DNA from: Bryum argenteum
Taxonomy: Eukaryota; Streptophyta; Bryopsida; Bryales; Bryaceae
Direction of reading: 5' to 3'
Length of the DNA stretch: 64,000 nt
NCBI GenBank assembly: GCA_037043015.1
Contig: CM073321.1
Coordinates: 12,160,001 to 12,224,000, forward strand
Translations under genes and position numbers: made by a program
In this document: one piece after another, positions 43,916-56,089 of the stretch
Layout of the letters: each line of letters starts with the position of its first letter
Numbering within the stretch: position 1 is the first letter of the stretch
Notes under the pieces: model-generated
What the model was told of the DNA's origin: nothing
Seen by the model: only the letters and a program-made list of their open reading frames with translations
Databases searched by the model: none

Positions 43916-44915
43916 TTCAACTCGACTCAAGTTGAATACAATTATGACAAAATCACATAGAATTAATTACACGTAGACAAGATGTTGGAATAAATTCTCC
44001 GCCAACTAAGATGTCTATGAATTCAAGTCGAATCGAGTCGAATGCCCACAAATAATTGAAGCGAATCTACTTCACGGAAATGTATATCTCTAAATATGTG
44101 CTAATTCGATTTAACTCGATTCGAGTTAAATACAAGTAGGGTGATTACAATATCACGTATTTGAGCCCGAGATCTACACCGATAACTTCGACAAGACTCT
44201 AGTAAAACACCGGAATTACCAAGATTATATACACCCATGGACAAACAAGAGGACAAAGTGGGTGATGACTAAATCGGGTCCATTGAATGTCAAGTCAAGT
44301 CATTTGAGTCCGTGACTTATATCGATACATGTAGATTACATCACGGAATATCTGAAAAATCACGCGATTAACTCGATTCGAGTTAAATCCAATAAAAACG
44401 ATGTGATTCCGGGAATGTTTGGCGGATATCCACAATGGGATTCAACTCGAGTCGAGTTGAATATCCGCACTATTATCGGAACATCCCATTATGACATTTG
44501 GTGATAACTATTTCAACTCGACTCGAGTTGAATGTGAAGACCCATGAATACGACATTTCGGATTCCATGAGATTCATTGATACATATAGATTGTATCACA
44601 TAATATCTCTGGGAATCCACATTTAACTCGATTCGAGTTTAATACAATTTGGGATGTAATGCTAGAATCGTTGCCTCGAGATCCGACCGAGATTCAACTC
44701 GACCCGTTGAATATCCGCACCATAAAGGGAACATCCCCTTCCGAAATTGGAAGATTTCCAATTCAACTCGATTCGAGTTGAATATCACCACCTATTACTA
44801 TAACATCCTAATTATGAAATTAGAATCGAATTACAATTTAACTCGACTCGAGTTGAAATTGAAACAGACCCTACATACTATGGCAATATAAATTCAACTC
44901 GAGTCGAGTTGAATG
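43916..44915. repeat. Palindrome array 1 (about 10 copies)
   Basis: The unit is TTCAACTCGANTCGAGTTGA or close variants (TTTAACTCG...AGTTAAA), an odd palindrome with a variable central base. Copies lie near 43916, 44109, 44368, 44440, 44512, 44620, 44692, 44762, 44837 and 44890. DNA between the copies is unrelated, and compensating changes keep the arms paired (C with G, T with A). It lies 5' of the DUF7869 gene. Confidence 0.85.
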
Positions 44916-45439
44916 TTTTAAATATAGAGCCCTGTCTTGAACACATTCACCCGGAAATATCGGCGGAATTCCCGGAACTCATAACTTGACTAAAAATCAA
45001 TGATACACAATGAATCACTGAAACACCGAGGAATTCAAGCACGCTCACCGCAAATTACAGATTTCGCGAGGAATACTAGGGCTCGCAATTGAAAAAAAGC
45101 ACGCACAACAATCAAAGAATTCGTATGCGAGAAGACAAACAATACAAGACGAGCAACTTTGATAACTCTGAAACACAATCAAAGTATAAGAGCATGCGCC
45201 TCTTCTACAATCAAAACCTCAAAATGGGAAACTACATTAAACGCAGTCAGCACCAACTCAAATACAATCTAAACACACACGCAACTTTGAACAAGAACAG
45301 CGGAACGAAATCAAACTAAGCGCACCTTCAGAGCACGGACGAGAGTGAGAGACATTAAAATGAAACATGAGGGACTGCGTTAGCACCCCAACCCGACCTC
45401 AACGATTGAATCGGTCGAGTATCCTCGACGCCCGATATC

Positions 45440-47743
45440 GTGCAAAAAGCCGACACTTTTTGTCGCAACCTGCATTTTGTCTTGATTGGTCTAGGTGAAG
45501 CTGGTTACAACCACATTATGGATGCATTTGCCACTGATAAAGTTGGAGGCTTTGCTCGAGTAATAATGGTTTGTCCCATGCACTCGAAGTTGCCGCGTCT
45601 GGTTTTGAGTGTTCTTTGTACTTGCGGATGTTTTGATTCTGCTTGGGTCAAACGACAATGGGACACTATAGACAGATTGTGGAAAGAAGAATGTTTGGAT
45701 GTTGTTGGACCGATTGTGGGTCATGCAAGCGATGGCGATAGTCGACGTAGACAATTAATGTTGGCTGATTATGTGAGCAATGAAGGATCCAGATTGCGAA
45801 TCCCATGGGATGGCTGGTTGTTTTCGGTACATCATGATGAGGAGGGACAGGTCCATGGCTTTCATGACCAAGACTTCATTCACAATGGTAAGAAGTTGAT
45901 CAATCCTTTAGAGAGTCCGATTAAAACTCTTCGGCTTGGAAGAGATGAGTGCTACTTTGATCACTTAGGGATGGTGTACCAGAAGTTTACGGTGGACGAG
46001 CATGGCTTGAACCGGGAAGACACCAAGCGAAGGGACCGGCAGAATTGGGCCTCAGCACAAAGAGTGTGCCAAGTGAAGGTAAGGAATTGCCTTCGTTCAC
46101 TAAGGGTGGCGGATGAGGTACATCACGAAAGGACACTAGCAACTGAGTTGTATTTGCAGATTTGCGGGGACTATATTGACATTTTCCTTTCAGCTAAACT
46201 TGACCTTAGAAGTCGTGTAGTCTTGGCTGCAAAAGTATCATTTTTCTTCAGAATTTGGAAGCTGTGGTTCAAGCATGGAGATCATGGGGTTCTAGGTAAT
46301 ACAGAACATGCTTTTCAACAAGAGTCCTTTGTTAGTCAGCAATGCTTTGTGGATGTTCAATTATCATGCCATTATGTTGTTTTTCTCATTTGTCTATTCA
46401 GGGACCAATATTCGCAATTTCCAGTCCCTTTGCACCTAACTGGGAGTGATGCTTGCGAAATTTTTTTCTCCAAAGTGGGTGGAATGGTCGGCACAGAACG
46501 CTGCTACGACTTCCACGAACTACTGAGATGCGCAAATACTCTGAACCAACTAGCTGCAGTTGAGTATGGGACTAATGGTCTCAAATTCAATCGACAACAC
46601 AACAAGATGGATTGTGTTTGGGCCAATCTTCATCCATTGGGAATAAATGAAACAGCTCCAAATCTAGGGGACTACACACTATTGGCAACTGATGAAATGG
46701 TGGTGGAAGCACTGAATGAGGGGTTGAAGGAGGCCCAAAAGATGTTGCGATCTTTGAATATGGCCCCGTCCACGCACGCGGCATCCAAGCACAAAAGGTG
46801 GTTCAACGAGCCTTGGGTATTTGAGAAGGCGGACCCAAAACACTTTGCTTTTGTCCCATCGCAGGTTCCAGTACCAGGTGAAGATGGTGACTTCGAGGTT
46901 CTGATGCACGCGGAAGAAGACGAGATTGTGGCAGCACAATTGGTGGATTCTGGTGGGCGGCCACCAATTGACGACGATGGCGACTATGACGACGGATTGG
47001 ACCCCTCTGTTGTGGCTGAAGAAGAAGCAAGGGACGCAATACAAACAATGTTGGATGACGTCGAACCACAAATGCAATCCATCCTCCGAATGGAGAAGGT
47101 ATGTCCGTATGTTGAGTACGACGGTAAGACAATCTTTAAAAGCACTTTGGTTTCGCAGTTGAATGGCAATCCCTTCTTGTCCAAAGATCGTCTAACAAGG
47201 GTAAGGAATTCTATATATTTTAACAATTCGGAAGAATATTTGGCCGCTGCAAATTCCGAGCATACTTGTCTGTTGGGTTTGGGATCTGATTGTGCAGTAT
47301 ATATGGTGCAACGAAGCACTACAAAAAAATCTACAGTTTCAAAGGCAGTTGGAAAAAGAGGTCGGGAAAATGGTCGCTCCGGCTATCAAGAGTCTAATAT
47401 TTACGATGGTGTGGACGAAGGGTGCTGGTTTTTGGGAAGAGTTCAAAAAATCAGAATAAAGAACGGGGGAAGGTGGGGTAAAAGTAGAGATCCTATAGAT
47501 CTACAAAACAGGCCTATTGGAAAGAAGACGACGACTGCCCCAACAATTCAGGTGAGGTTAAATTGGTTCTCACAATCCGGAGGGAATCTAAAGTACAGGT
47601 ATGACCTCTCTGATTTCAAGTGGGTCGACATTGACTCCATCATCTCTGTCGTAAATTTAACGTATAATCGTACGTCAAGACTGTTCTTGTTAGAACCTGC
47701 GGATTGGGCAAACCTAAATGATTTTGTCGCGTCCAACAAGTAG
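45440..47743 (+). CDS. Transposase-like protein, 767 codons, RNase-H-like (P/KDZ-type features)
   Basis: Intact long frame. The first 16 codons lie in the duplicated segment. True homology seems to start at GLGEAGYNHIMDAF, so the native N terminus is lost and the ATG is borrowed. Conserved-looking blocks: LSVLCTCGCFDSAWVKRQW, GPIVGHASDGDSRRRQLML (likely catalytic Asp) and GSDACEIFFSKVGGMVG, which resembles the D-x-x-E-x-FFS motif of P-like and KDZ-type transposases. The C terminus (GCWFLGRVQKIRI, IQVRLNWFSQ) is a BAH/Tudor-like module also seen in the DUF7869 proteins. Acidic linker at residues 490-540. The superfamily assignment is inference; the transposase identity is fairly firm. Confidence 0.6.
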   Translation: MQKADTFCRNLHFVLIGLGEAGYNHIMDAFATDKVGGFARVIMVCPMHSKLPRLVLSVLCTCGCFDSAWVKRQWDTIDRLWKEECLDVVGPIVGHASDGDSRRRQLMLADYVSNEGSRLRIPWDGWLFSVHHDEEGQVHGFHDQDFIHNGKKLINPLESPIKTLRLGRDECYFDHLGMVYQKFTVDEHGLNREDTKRRDRQNWASAQRVCQVKVRNCLRSLRVADEVHHERTLATELYLQICGDYIDIFLSAKLDLRSRVVLAAKVSFFFRIWKLWFKHGDHGVLGNTEHAFQQESFVSQQCFVDVQLSCHYVVFLICLFRDQYSQFPVPLHLTGSDACEIFFSKVGGMVGTERCYDFHELLRCANTLNQLAAVEYGTNGLKFNRQHNKMDCVWANLHPLGINETAPNLGDYTLLATDEMVVEALNEGLKEAQKMLRSLNMAPSTHAASKHKRWFNEPWVFEKADPKHFAFVPSQVPVPGEDGDFEVLMHAEEDEIVAAQLVDSGGRPPIDDDGDYDDGLDPSVVAEEEARDAIQTMLDDVEPQMQSILRMEKVCPYVEYDGKTIFKSTLVSQLNGNPFLSKDRLTRVRNSIYFNNSEEYLAAANSEHTCLLGLGSDCAVYMVQRSTTKKSTVSKAVGKRGRENGRSGYQESNIYDGVDEGCWFLGRVQKIRIKNGGRWGKSRDPIDLQNRPIGKKTTTAPTIQVRLNWFSQSGGNLKYRYDLSDFKWVDIDSIISVVNLTYNRTSRLFLLEPADWANLNDFVASNK

Positions 47744-49243
47744 TTGTTTTTAACGTTTTTTTAACGAAGTTCCCCAGTCCTGCTCTTCTGTGTTGTTTTT
47801 CCGTTTTTTCCTTAAAATACTGTTGTTATTGTCGCTCTCTCTTTTCTGGTTCCGCGGCAATCGCCATAGCGTCGTCGCTGTTCTGTCGTTGCTGTGGATT
47901 ATTGACAGCAGGAAAAGCGGAAGGGATTGGACAAACGAGGGTTTTGGGAGGGCATGCTTCGAAGACAAAGGTGGTCTGTATTGCATACGAACTAGGCCTC
48001 CATCGCTGACGCAATGAGGGACAGTCCCGAAAATGGAGCATTGATGGGACACTCTGGTAAAGTCTCACCGATCGATGAAAGGGCGATGTGGGAGTGGGAA
48101 GGAATTTGCCGAGGTCATGGAAGAGGATATGAGGAGTTTGACATCCTTATAGCCGGAATGGTTCGAGCTCATTGACAATATCTTCTGCATGGCGCGGTCT
48201 CCGAAACACTCACATACACCGGTTTTGGAGGGCACGCCAGTCTTGGGTACAGGGAGCATCCCCAGTATTAATTTTGCCTTAAATTTTTCTATTTTTCTTT
48301 CTCGCATTTTATCAGTGCTATATCTCGCATTTTCCCATTCCTCCAACTGATCGAGCGATTCTTACAGGGCATACCTCTTGATCATCAAGCATCCTGCAAA
48401 GCTACTACAGCTAGCTCTCATGCGCCTTAAGTTTCGAGTGAAGCACACTGCAATGTGCTAAGTGATCGCAACGTCTTTACTCATCTCACATCACAATTGT
48501 TAGCATTACATTGTGGAGCTCAATCAATTCTGAGTGAGTTATTGCAGCTGATTTCTGCTTAAACTGAAGGAGCCTTCGATGAAATTAGCCTATTGAATGT
48601 TTTCTAGCACTGTAAGAAAGGATGCCATGGCTATGAAGTCAATAAATTTTAAGTAGATTCTTGTCATTTCATGAATATGGGATGCTTCATCTGCGGTGTG
48701 CTTTCTCATGCTAGAACTGAAGCAGTCATTGGAATGGAGGGCAGGAGGCTTCGATGTAACTAATTGAATGTGTGGGCTGTTCTTGCCTTAATTTTTGCCA
48801 TAATTTATATGTGGCACTCCCAAGAGGGGGTCCATGTGGCACCCCAGAAGGGGTATTAATTAATTAATCTCAGAAATTCATCCAATGACACTATGCAGCA
48901 ACATCTCATACATCTCACTATGACAGGCATTTGGTGTCTGTAACATTGAGCTGGATTGTAGACTCTTAGTGCATGGCCTGAACTTTAAATTTTTGCATGC
49001 GGTTCTCCTTCTTTCTAACATTTAAGGTTACTGAAGTTTGAAAGGAGATTAAAAATAAAATAGGGCCATTGCAAACCTTGCTAAAATTTATTCAACCTAC
49101 CTCAACCCCTTGAGCTAATGCCCAATATTTCAAAATTATATAAGATAACGGGGTATGTAATTCCATGCTGAAAAAATAATAGCCACACCACAATACCCCT
49201 TTGCACGCACGTAGTTAAGGAAATCACCACTAAGTGTCCTCCC
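47744..49243. other. Spacer without a recognised gene
   Basis: Contains CT-rich then AT-rich DNA. Short frames at 47750-48346 lack protein character. GTGGCACTCCCAAGAGGGGG and GTGGCACCCCAGAAGGGG near 48811-48855 are a short direct repeat. I saw nothing else. Confidence 0.4.
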
Positions 49244-49359
49244 AGTGTAGATCATTTGGTCTACTATATCTTCTATATTTATAAATGCGTACAATCTTTT
49301 GAATTTGAAACAAAATATTATTATTTCTAAGTCGTAAGACAAAGCCATGAGAAAGCCAT

Positions 49360-50992
49360 GAAGCTGTATTCTCCCACAAAGGAGGTTGAGTATCGTCAAC
49401 CTTCCAACGCAATCCTTTGACTGAATCCCATCTATTGTAGGTCTCTTGCACATCTCGATTCCTTGATGTAGGCCGAAAGAATTGAATAAGGATACAGTTC
49501 GGATGCTCGGGGTTTATGTTCGGATCTGACAACGCTCGAGCATTCCACACTGGTCGTGAGTCACCATCAGCAGGCCGAATAGCAACAAAGTATCCTTCAT
49601 AAGCATTACGAGCTACACAAAAAGATGGTTGAGGGCGATCTCGGATCTCTCCAACATATGCCTCATCTTCTCCAAACTCCTCACGAAGTTCGCCATCTTG
49701 ACCAATTGGTCCTCCAAAGTCGCATCTATTCGGACAATGGCCAAAATCGGACATTCGGTGGTTGAATGGGAACCTCTAGTCTTTGCCTTTCACAAGCCGC
49801 GCCAATAGAACACAAGATGTTCATAGCGTCTTCTATACTCTCCAGTTCTATCTTCTTGGACATTGCCTCCCAAGATTTGATAAATCCAAAATGCCCTTCA
49901 CAATGTCCTCCACACCCCTCATTGCACGATGCGTCGTAGGAGTTGGATCAAAGACGTGGCCACAAAGAACGACCTTCCGAGTCCTCTCTCCACAACTTAA
50001 TTCCGGTTGTATCATTTGGCAACCAATCTTCTCCTGTGCACGAAACCTTGTACTTCATCACAGGACAACCTGTAGAATCCAAAAAAAACTTGAATTGTTG
50101 TGCCTTCGTATGACCAACAAGTGCTTCCCCTCCATCCCTGATAAACCCATCGATAAATCCTTTAAAATCCGGCACCTCTTCAACAAGCTGGGGGATGGCT
50201 GGAATAGATTCCACGTCCATGAAAGATTTCATGAGTAACGGAATAGTGGGGAAATTGTCTTTCCTCAACAGCATGCTCCACCTTCCAAACATTGCATCGA
50301 TGTCATCATAGGTATGTCCAACCAACATGAAATTCACATATACCTCGCGGAAGATCTTCTTCGCGACAAGGAGAGATCAGAAACAAAATACATATCTATT
50401 CTTGTTGTCCCCTGCTCCATTGTCCATCTGAACATTGAGAATTGGCGGAAGAGAAATCCCTCCAAGTGGAACAGCTGGTGCTGGACGGAGTGACGATACG
50501 CAAGTCTCCGCACCTTGGAGAACAGCATCAAAGATAGGTGCCGACCTCGACCAAGAAAAAAAGCTCCCTCGAAGAGTACTTTGGTGGCAACTCTATATCT
50601 CGGAGCGACTTAGCAAAAGAGCCCACCGTGTAATTTGAATCGTGTGCGAAAATATCTAGACCGTAATGTGCGTAGCGTACATCTCCGTGGCCATGAGCGA
50701 TCATTCCTGCGACGAATACTGGTAGCTTCATCAAACCATCGAGCTCCTTACTCTTGTGAGAAAAGACAGGGGAAGCGGTCTTCGCATGATCCACTTTGTC
50801 ATGCATAATGGTCAAACACTCATGCGGGTAGGTTTTCGACCTATACCTTGTTTGCATTATATAACTCCCGATGAGCACGGGCTGCAGCGAAGTGTACCTC
50901 GAGCTTCTTTGCCCAAAGTAGTGCTTGTTGCGACCCAGGAATAGAGCCACGACGGAGTGTGTGCAACCGATCACATTTGGAGCACCGAGCAC
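49360..50992 (-). pseudogene. DUF7869 duplicate copy 2, catalytic and C-terminal part
   Basis: From 50992 down: MHDKVDHAKTA, GMIAHGHGDVRYAHYGLD, a frame break near 50550, then QMDNGAGDNKN-type second motif near 50410, VGHTYDDIDAMFGRWS (the second H of HTHDDID is Y here) and GGEALVGHTKAQQFKFF. Another break near 49955 precedes the C-terminal module EGYFVAIRPADGDSRPVW and IQFFRPTSRNRD. The last ~40 residues are missing owing to the local deletion. Confidence 0.6.
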
Positions 50993-50994
50993 AG

Positions 50995-52038
50995 TTATCC
51001 CCGAATTCTACTCAGAGAAGATGGTGAGACCATCTTCAAATTGAAGCCTTCGTTTGCGGCGTTGATTTCCGGGATGGTACTCTTCCATTTCCATGTAGCG
51101 GGAAGAATCATGGATACAACCTTCTCTCCAGATTTTAGTGTCCTCGTTTGGTGCGGCATGTGATCCGCAGAGTTCTCCAGGATGTAACGCAGGGTTGCAG
51201 TTGCCTGCGACGTGTGCTTGCGCGGTTTAAGCAAAGACGAATTTCCATGGGGATGCGCCATGACGCCATCGGCCACGTACGTTTGAAACCGATGAAAGGT
51301 TGCCTCGGACACTCCAGCAATATGTCTCCACGCAGGCAAGCAAACATCGATTCCCTCAACCGTGACCACCCTCTTCCCGCGAGCATTTCGATGAACCTGC
51401 CTGTGAACGTCAAGCTTCATGTGAAACCTGAATTGGTAGGTTGTTCCACTATACATCCGCTCTCGGAAACATCGGATCTTGTCCCTCGGGAAGGGCTGAA
51501 CGCAGTTCCTGATGCAACATACTTTGCTTGAGACAGAATTGATAGACTCCTGAGTTAATAAGCCTTTGGATTTGACGGATGTTTCAGGAGGCGGGTTCCT
51601 AGATGTATTGTTGTAACTCCGGCTACGCGATGACTGAGGTCTCGCAAGACGTGCAACACGAGAGTCATGATCGTGTCCTATCTCATGGTCTCTGAGACTA
51701 GCCCCATTATAGAAGACTTTATCGATCGGCCACGCCCTGACAGAATATCTCCACTCATCTGGCACCGCTGTGGCATCAAGGGTCATCGAGATTTGAACTG
51801 CGACTCGGGAGTGCCCAAGTGGACCGTTGCTTCCGAAGACGAGATCGTAACTGATGCTCTCACAAAGGCCCTCCGCTACAGGGCGACCCTCGTCACCGTA
51901 AAGGGTAATGAACTTTGTAGCCCAAAGACGCCGAGGGATACCTTCACACATTGGAACGGCTTCCGGAACCTCGGATTGCTCGACAACCTCCTCATCAGAG
52001 GAAAAATCACCAAGCAATTGAACATCTTGAGCAGCCAT
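50995..52038 (-). CDS. DUF7869 duplicate copy 2, N-terminal region
   Basis: An intact 347-codon frame whose ATG (MAAQDVQLLGDFSS) is the best start for the duplicated gene. Residues 30-115 form a beta-rich segment (WATKFITLYGDEGRPV, PDEWRYSVRAWPIDKVFY) of unknown identity. A disordered Arg/Ser linker follows. Residues 190-347 hold a Cys/His-containing HTH-like region (CCIRNCVQPFPRDKIRCF, EGIDVCLPAWRHIAGVSE, SPSSLSRIRG) typical of the part before the catalytic core in DUF7869 proteins. In copy 1 the same region is broken by small indels. The upstream 1 kb carries palindrome array 2. Confidence 0.65.
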   Translation of the reverse strand: MAAQDVQLLGDFSSDEEVVEQSEVPEAVPMCEGIPRRLWATKFITLYGDEGRPVAEGLCESISYDLVFGSNGPLGHSRVAVQISMTLDATAVPDEWRYSVRAWPIDKVFYNGASLRDHEIGHDHDSRVARLARPQSSRSRSYNNTSRNPPPETSVKSKGLLTQESINSVSSKVCCIRNCVQPFPRDKIRCFRERMYSGTTYQFRFHMKLDVHRQVHRNARGKRVVTVEGIDVCLPAWRHIAGVSEATFHRFQTYVADGVMAHPHGNSSLLKPRKHTSQATATLRYILENSADHMPHQTRTLKSGEKVVSMILPATWKWKSTIPEINAANEGFNLKMVSPSSLSRIRG

Positions 52039-52096
52039 GGTAGAGTCTGCAAATTAATCACGAACGCGACTTGAGGAATTGAAGAATATGTGGCGG

Positions 52097-53094
52097 TTCA
52101 ACTCGACTCAAGTTGAATACAATTATGACAGAAATCACATAGAATTAATTACACGTAGACAAGATGTTGGAATAAATTCTCTGCCAACTAAGATGTCTAT
52201 GAATTCAAGTCGAATCGAGTCGAATGCCCACAAATAATTGAAGCGAATCTACTTCACGGAAATGTATATCTCTAAATATGTGCTAATTCTGATTTAACTC
52301 GATTCGAGTTAAATATCATTAGGGTGATTACAATATCACGTATTTGAGCCCGAGATCTACACCGATAACTTCGACAAGACTCTAGTAAAACACCGGAATT
52401 ACCAAGATTATATACACCCATGGACAAACAAGAGGACAGTGGGTGATGACTAAATCGGGTCCATTGAATGTCAAGTCAAGTCATTTTGAGTCCGTGACTT
52501 ATATCGATACATGTAGATTACATCACGGAATATCCGAAAAATCACGATTAACTCGATTGAGTTAAATCCAATAAAAACGATGTGATTCGGGGAATCTTTG
52601 GCGGATATCCACGTGGGATTCAACTCGAGTCGAGTTGAATATCCGCACTATTATCGGAACATCCCATTATGACATTTGGTGATAACTATTTCAACTCGAC
52701 TCGAGTTGAATGTGAAGACCCATGAATACGACATTTCGGATTCCATGAGATTCATTGATACATATAGATTGTATCACATAATATCCGGGAATCCACATTT
52801 AACTCGATTCGAGTTTAATACAATTTGGTGATGTAATGCTAGAATCATTGCCGAGATCCAAGACTTGAGATTCAACTCGACCCGAGTTGAATATCCGCAC
52901 CATAAAGGGAACATCCCCTTCAAAATTGGAAGATTTCCAATTCAACTCGATTCGAGTTGAATATCACCACCTATTACTATAACATCCTAATTATGAAATT
53001 AGAACTGAATTACAATTTAACTCGACTCGAGTTGAAATTGAACAGACCTACATACTATGGCAATATAAATTCAACTCGAGTCGAGTTGAATGTT
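52097..53094. repeat. Palindrome array 2 (about 10 copies)
   Basis: Positional twin of array 1. One copy is better preserved here (CAACTCGACCCGAGTTGAAT near 52873, shortened in copy 1), another is worse (ACTCGATTGAGTT near 52550). Confidence 0.85.
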
Positions 53095-54179
53095 TTAAAT
53101 ATAGAGCCCTGTGCTGAACACATTCACCCGGAAATATCGGCGGAATTCCCGGAACTCATAACCAGCTAAAAATCAATGATACACAGTAACTGCTGAAACA
53201 CTGAGGAATTCCGAAGCACGCTCACCTGCAAATTACAGATTTCGCGAGGAATACTAGGGCTCGCAATTGAAAAAAGCACGCACAACAATCAAAGAATTCG
53301 TATGCGAAAGACAAACAATACAAGACGAGCAACTTTGATAACTCAAACACAATCAAAGTATAAGAGCATGCGCCTCTTCTACAATACTGAAACCTCAAAA
53401 TGGGAAACTACATTAAACGCAGTCAGCACCAACTCAAATACAATCTAAACACACACGCAACTTTGAACAAGAACAGCGGAACGAAATCAAACTAAGCGCA
53501 CCTTCAGAGCATGGACGAGAGTGAGAGACATTAAAATGAAACATGAGGGACTGCGTTAGCACCCCAACCCGACCTCAACGATTGAATCGGTCGAGTATCC
53601 TCGACGCCCGATATCGTGCAAAAAGCCGACACTTTTTGTCGCAACCTGCATTTTGTCTTGATTCGGCTTTGAAATAGGATTCTACTTTTTAGTTTTGAAT
53701 TTTGAAAATATTCGGCGGCAAAGATGTTTCGGCGGGAAACTGATTTTGGAGGGAAACCCATTTGTAACTATGGATTTTTTATTTTTTACAAAGAAATGTG
53801 TTTTCATGTTTTCTCCATAAAATTAAACATTTAATACATATGTATGAGTTGTGGAAAAAAAATACAAATTCGTACTCATATATTTATTGAATAAGATATA
53901 ATAATTACAAAATTAGAGTAACTATAGTAATTGAGAACATTCCATTGACAATACTTTACTTAGTAACGCAAAATCAATGGAATCAAATATATGGTACACT
54001 ACTAATAAAAAATACCATAAAAAACATAGAATACTAACATAGAATAAAATCACTACAAATAAATGGGCATATGAATACATATAAATATACATCAATATAT
54101 ACATAATATGTTAAATACATAATATTTTAATTCATGTATATACAAGTACAAATGTATATGAATAGATAAATAAGTACGT

Positions 54180-55160
54180 ATATGTACATAGATACGGGTA
54201 TAGATGTTAAATACATAATATTTCAACTCAATGATGAATGATTATAAGATAAATTTGACTACGTATTGAGCATTTATTGTACTATCTTAATATAGAACAA
54301 TGAAAGCTCAATTATATGACCATGCGAGTTCAAATAGGTATACATAGATATATACCCGAGTACAAATGAATACTAACATAGATAAATAAGTACGTATATG
54401 TACATAGATATGGGTATAGATGTTAAATACATAATATTTCAACTCAGTTAGCTAATATGTTATAAGATAAATTTGAATATATGTTGAGCATTTATTGTGC
54501 TATCTTAATTTAGAGAAGGAAAGCCCAATTATATACGCTTACGAGTTCAAATATGTATATACATGAATATATAAATAAATTAATATACGTATATGGATAT
54601 ATACATACAAGTAAAATTGAATATGAAGACCTAAATAAGTACGTATGTATATACATAGACATTGGTACAAAACTTAACTTCATAGAATCTTAATTCAATT
54701 ATGTTTGATATTAAGATAAATTTGAATATATGTTGAGCATTTATTGTGCTATCTTAATTTAGAGAAGGAAAGCCCAATTATATGCGCATACGAGTTCAAA
54801 TATGTATATACATGAATATATAAATTAATTAACATACGTATATGGAGATATACATACAAGTAAAATTGAGTATGAAGACCTAAATAAGTACGTTTGTATA
54901 TACATAGACATTGGTACATAAGTTAACTTCATAGAATTTTAATTCAATTATGTTTGATATTAAGATAAATTTGAATATATGTTGAGCATATATTGTGCTA
55001 TCTTAATTTAGAGAAGGAAAGCCCAATTATATGCGCATACGAGTTCAAATATGTATATATATAATGAATCTATAAATGAATGTATTTATATATAAATAAA
55101 TATATGAATATATAAATATATAAATAAATTAACATACGTATATAGAGATATATATAAGGT
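54180..55160 (+). repeat. AT-rich tandem satellite, ~218-249-bp period, 4 units
   Basis: GATAAATTTGAATATATGTT recurs at 54466, 54715 and 54964, with a variant at 54248. The units share AGAGAAGGAAAGCCCAATTA and ACGAGTTCAAATATGTATAT. Period 249 between the last three. Confidence 0.8.
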
Positions 55161-55199
55161 TAAGTAGTCGATAATCTACTTCTAAAACATAATACCGTT

Positions 55200-55312
55200 G
55201 GACGATCTTTTGGTATGTATGATGTATGGCTATGGTATGAATGATGTACGTCGATGATATGTGTGATGTATGGCCATGATATGTGTGATGCATGTCTATA
55301 GTATACATGATG
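55200..55312 (+). repeat. Short tandem ATGATGTATGGCTATG-type repeat
   Basis: Imperfect units of about 25-28 bases (GATGTATGGCTATGGTATGA, GATGTATGGCCATGATATGT) in four copies. Confidence 0.6.
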
Positions 55313-56089
55313 TTTCTGAAAGATATCTTCTATCTATATACTCTCACAATCTTATTTATATTGTCCAATTCGTTCTCTCAAACCTTCCTACCTGATTATA
55401 TATCTATCCAATAATATTTTTAATATGTAGCTATTTATATTATTAATAAAATTTTATGTTGCACTAATATTAAAAATAAAACCAACAACAAAATAAGATG
55501 GTCACGAATAAAAATAATGAGCATGACAACATCTTAGAAATTGGTAGAGAGGGGATAATTTTTTAGCTTCCTTTTCGAGTGAATGATGACCTTATTGGAT
55601 TGGAGAATGTTAACTAATTGGGAAGTTGGATATGACATAATCAAAGTTGAATTAGTGCTTGGGTATTGCCAATTAAATAATGTATTTTTTTCCGAGTTTG
55701 TATCTTACTTCAATATAAAACTACACACAACTTTTTAGTAATTAAAACATGGTATTTTTGCTGACACGTTTTATCTAATACTACACATACTATTGTAAAG
55801 TGTTGTGGAGTCTTAAATTTTACGATACAGTACATATAGTGTTAGAATAGGCATTTATTGAACTTATCTTCTTTTCAAAAAACTTTAACTAGAAAAAAAA
55901 TCAAGAAATAAATGAAAAATATAATGGAATTTAGTGTAGTGTAGAGACGGGCAGACATGAAAAGGGCAAGAAATTGCTGCCCGAAGCAATATACGGTGGG
56001 GGCAGCGTGTAAGGCGGCCCGGGTAGGCAGGGGCAGTGTAGAAGGCGGCCGGGGCAAGATTACGGGCAGCGCGCTCGAATTATGGCCGG

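Larger units (their letters stand above)
40922..45487. repeat. Direct duplication, copy 1 (4.57 kb)
   Basis: Matches 49244-53663 in order and orientation. Shared left end GTAGATCATTTGGTCTA, shared right end CATTTTGTCTTGATT. It contains a DUF7869 pseudogene and a palindrome array. Differences from copy 2 are mostly 1-2-base losses or changes at CTG/CAG. Confidence 0.9.
49244..53663. repeat. Direct duplication, copy 2 (4.42 kb)
   Basis: Same order as copy 1. It lacks about 170 bases near 49350, which removes the DUF7869 C-terminal tail. After 53663 the flank differs from that of copy 1 (AATTCGGCTTTG versus the transposase gene), so the duplication stops there. Confidence 0.9.
53664..56060. other. 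AT-rich intergenic region
   Basis: TATA/ATAC-rich DNA without a gene. It contains a tandem satellite (54180-55160) and a short TGATGTATGG repeat (55200-55310), listed separately. Confidence 0.5.

Noticed and set aside
43916..44915. A CRISPR-like array
   Set aside because: The repeats are short palindromes with uneven spacing (50-260 bases), there are no cas genes, and the DNA is eukaryotic.
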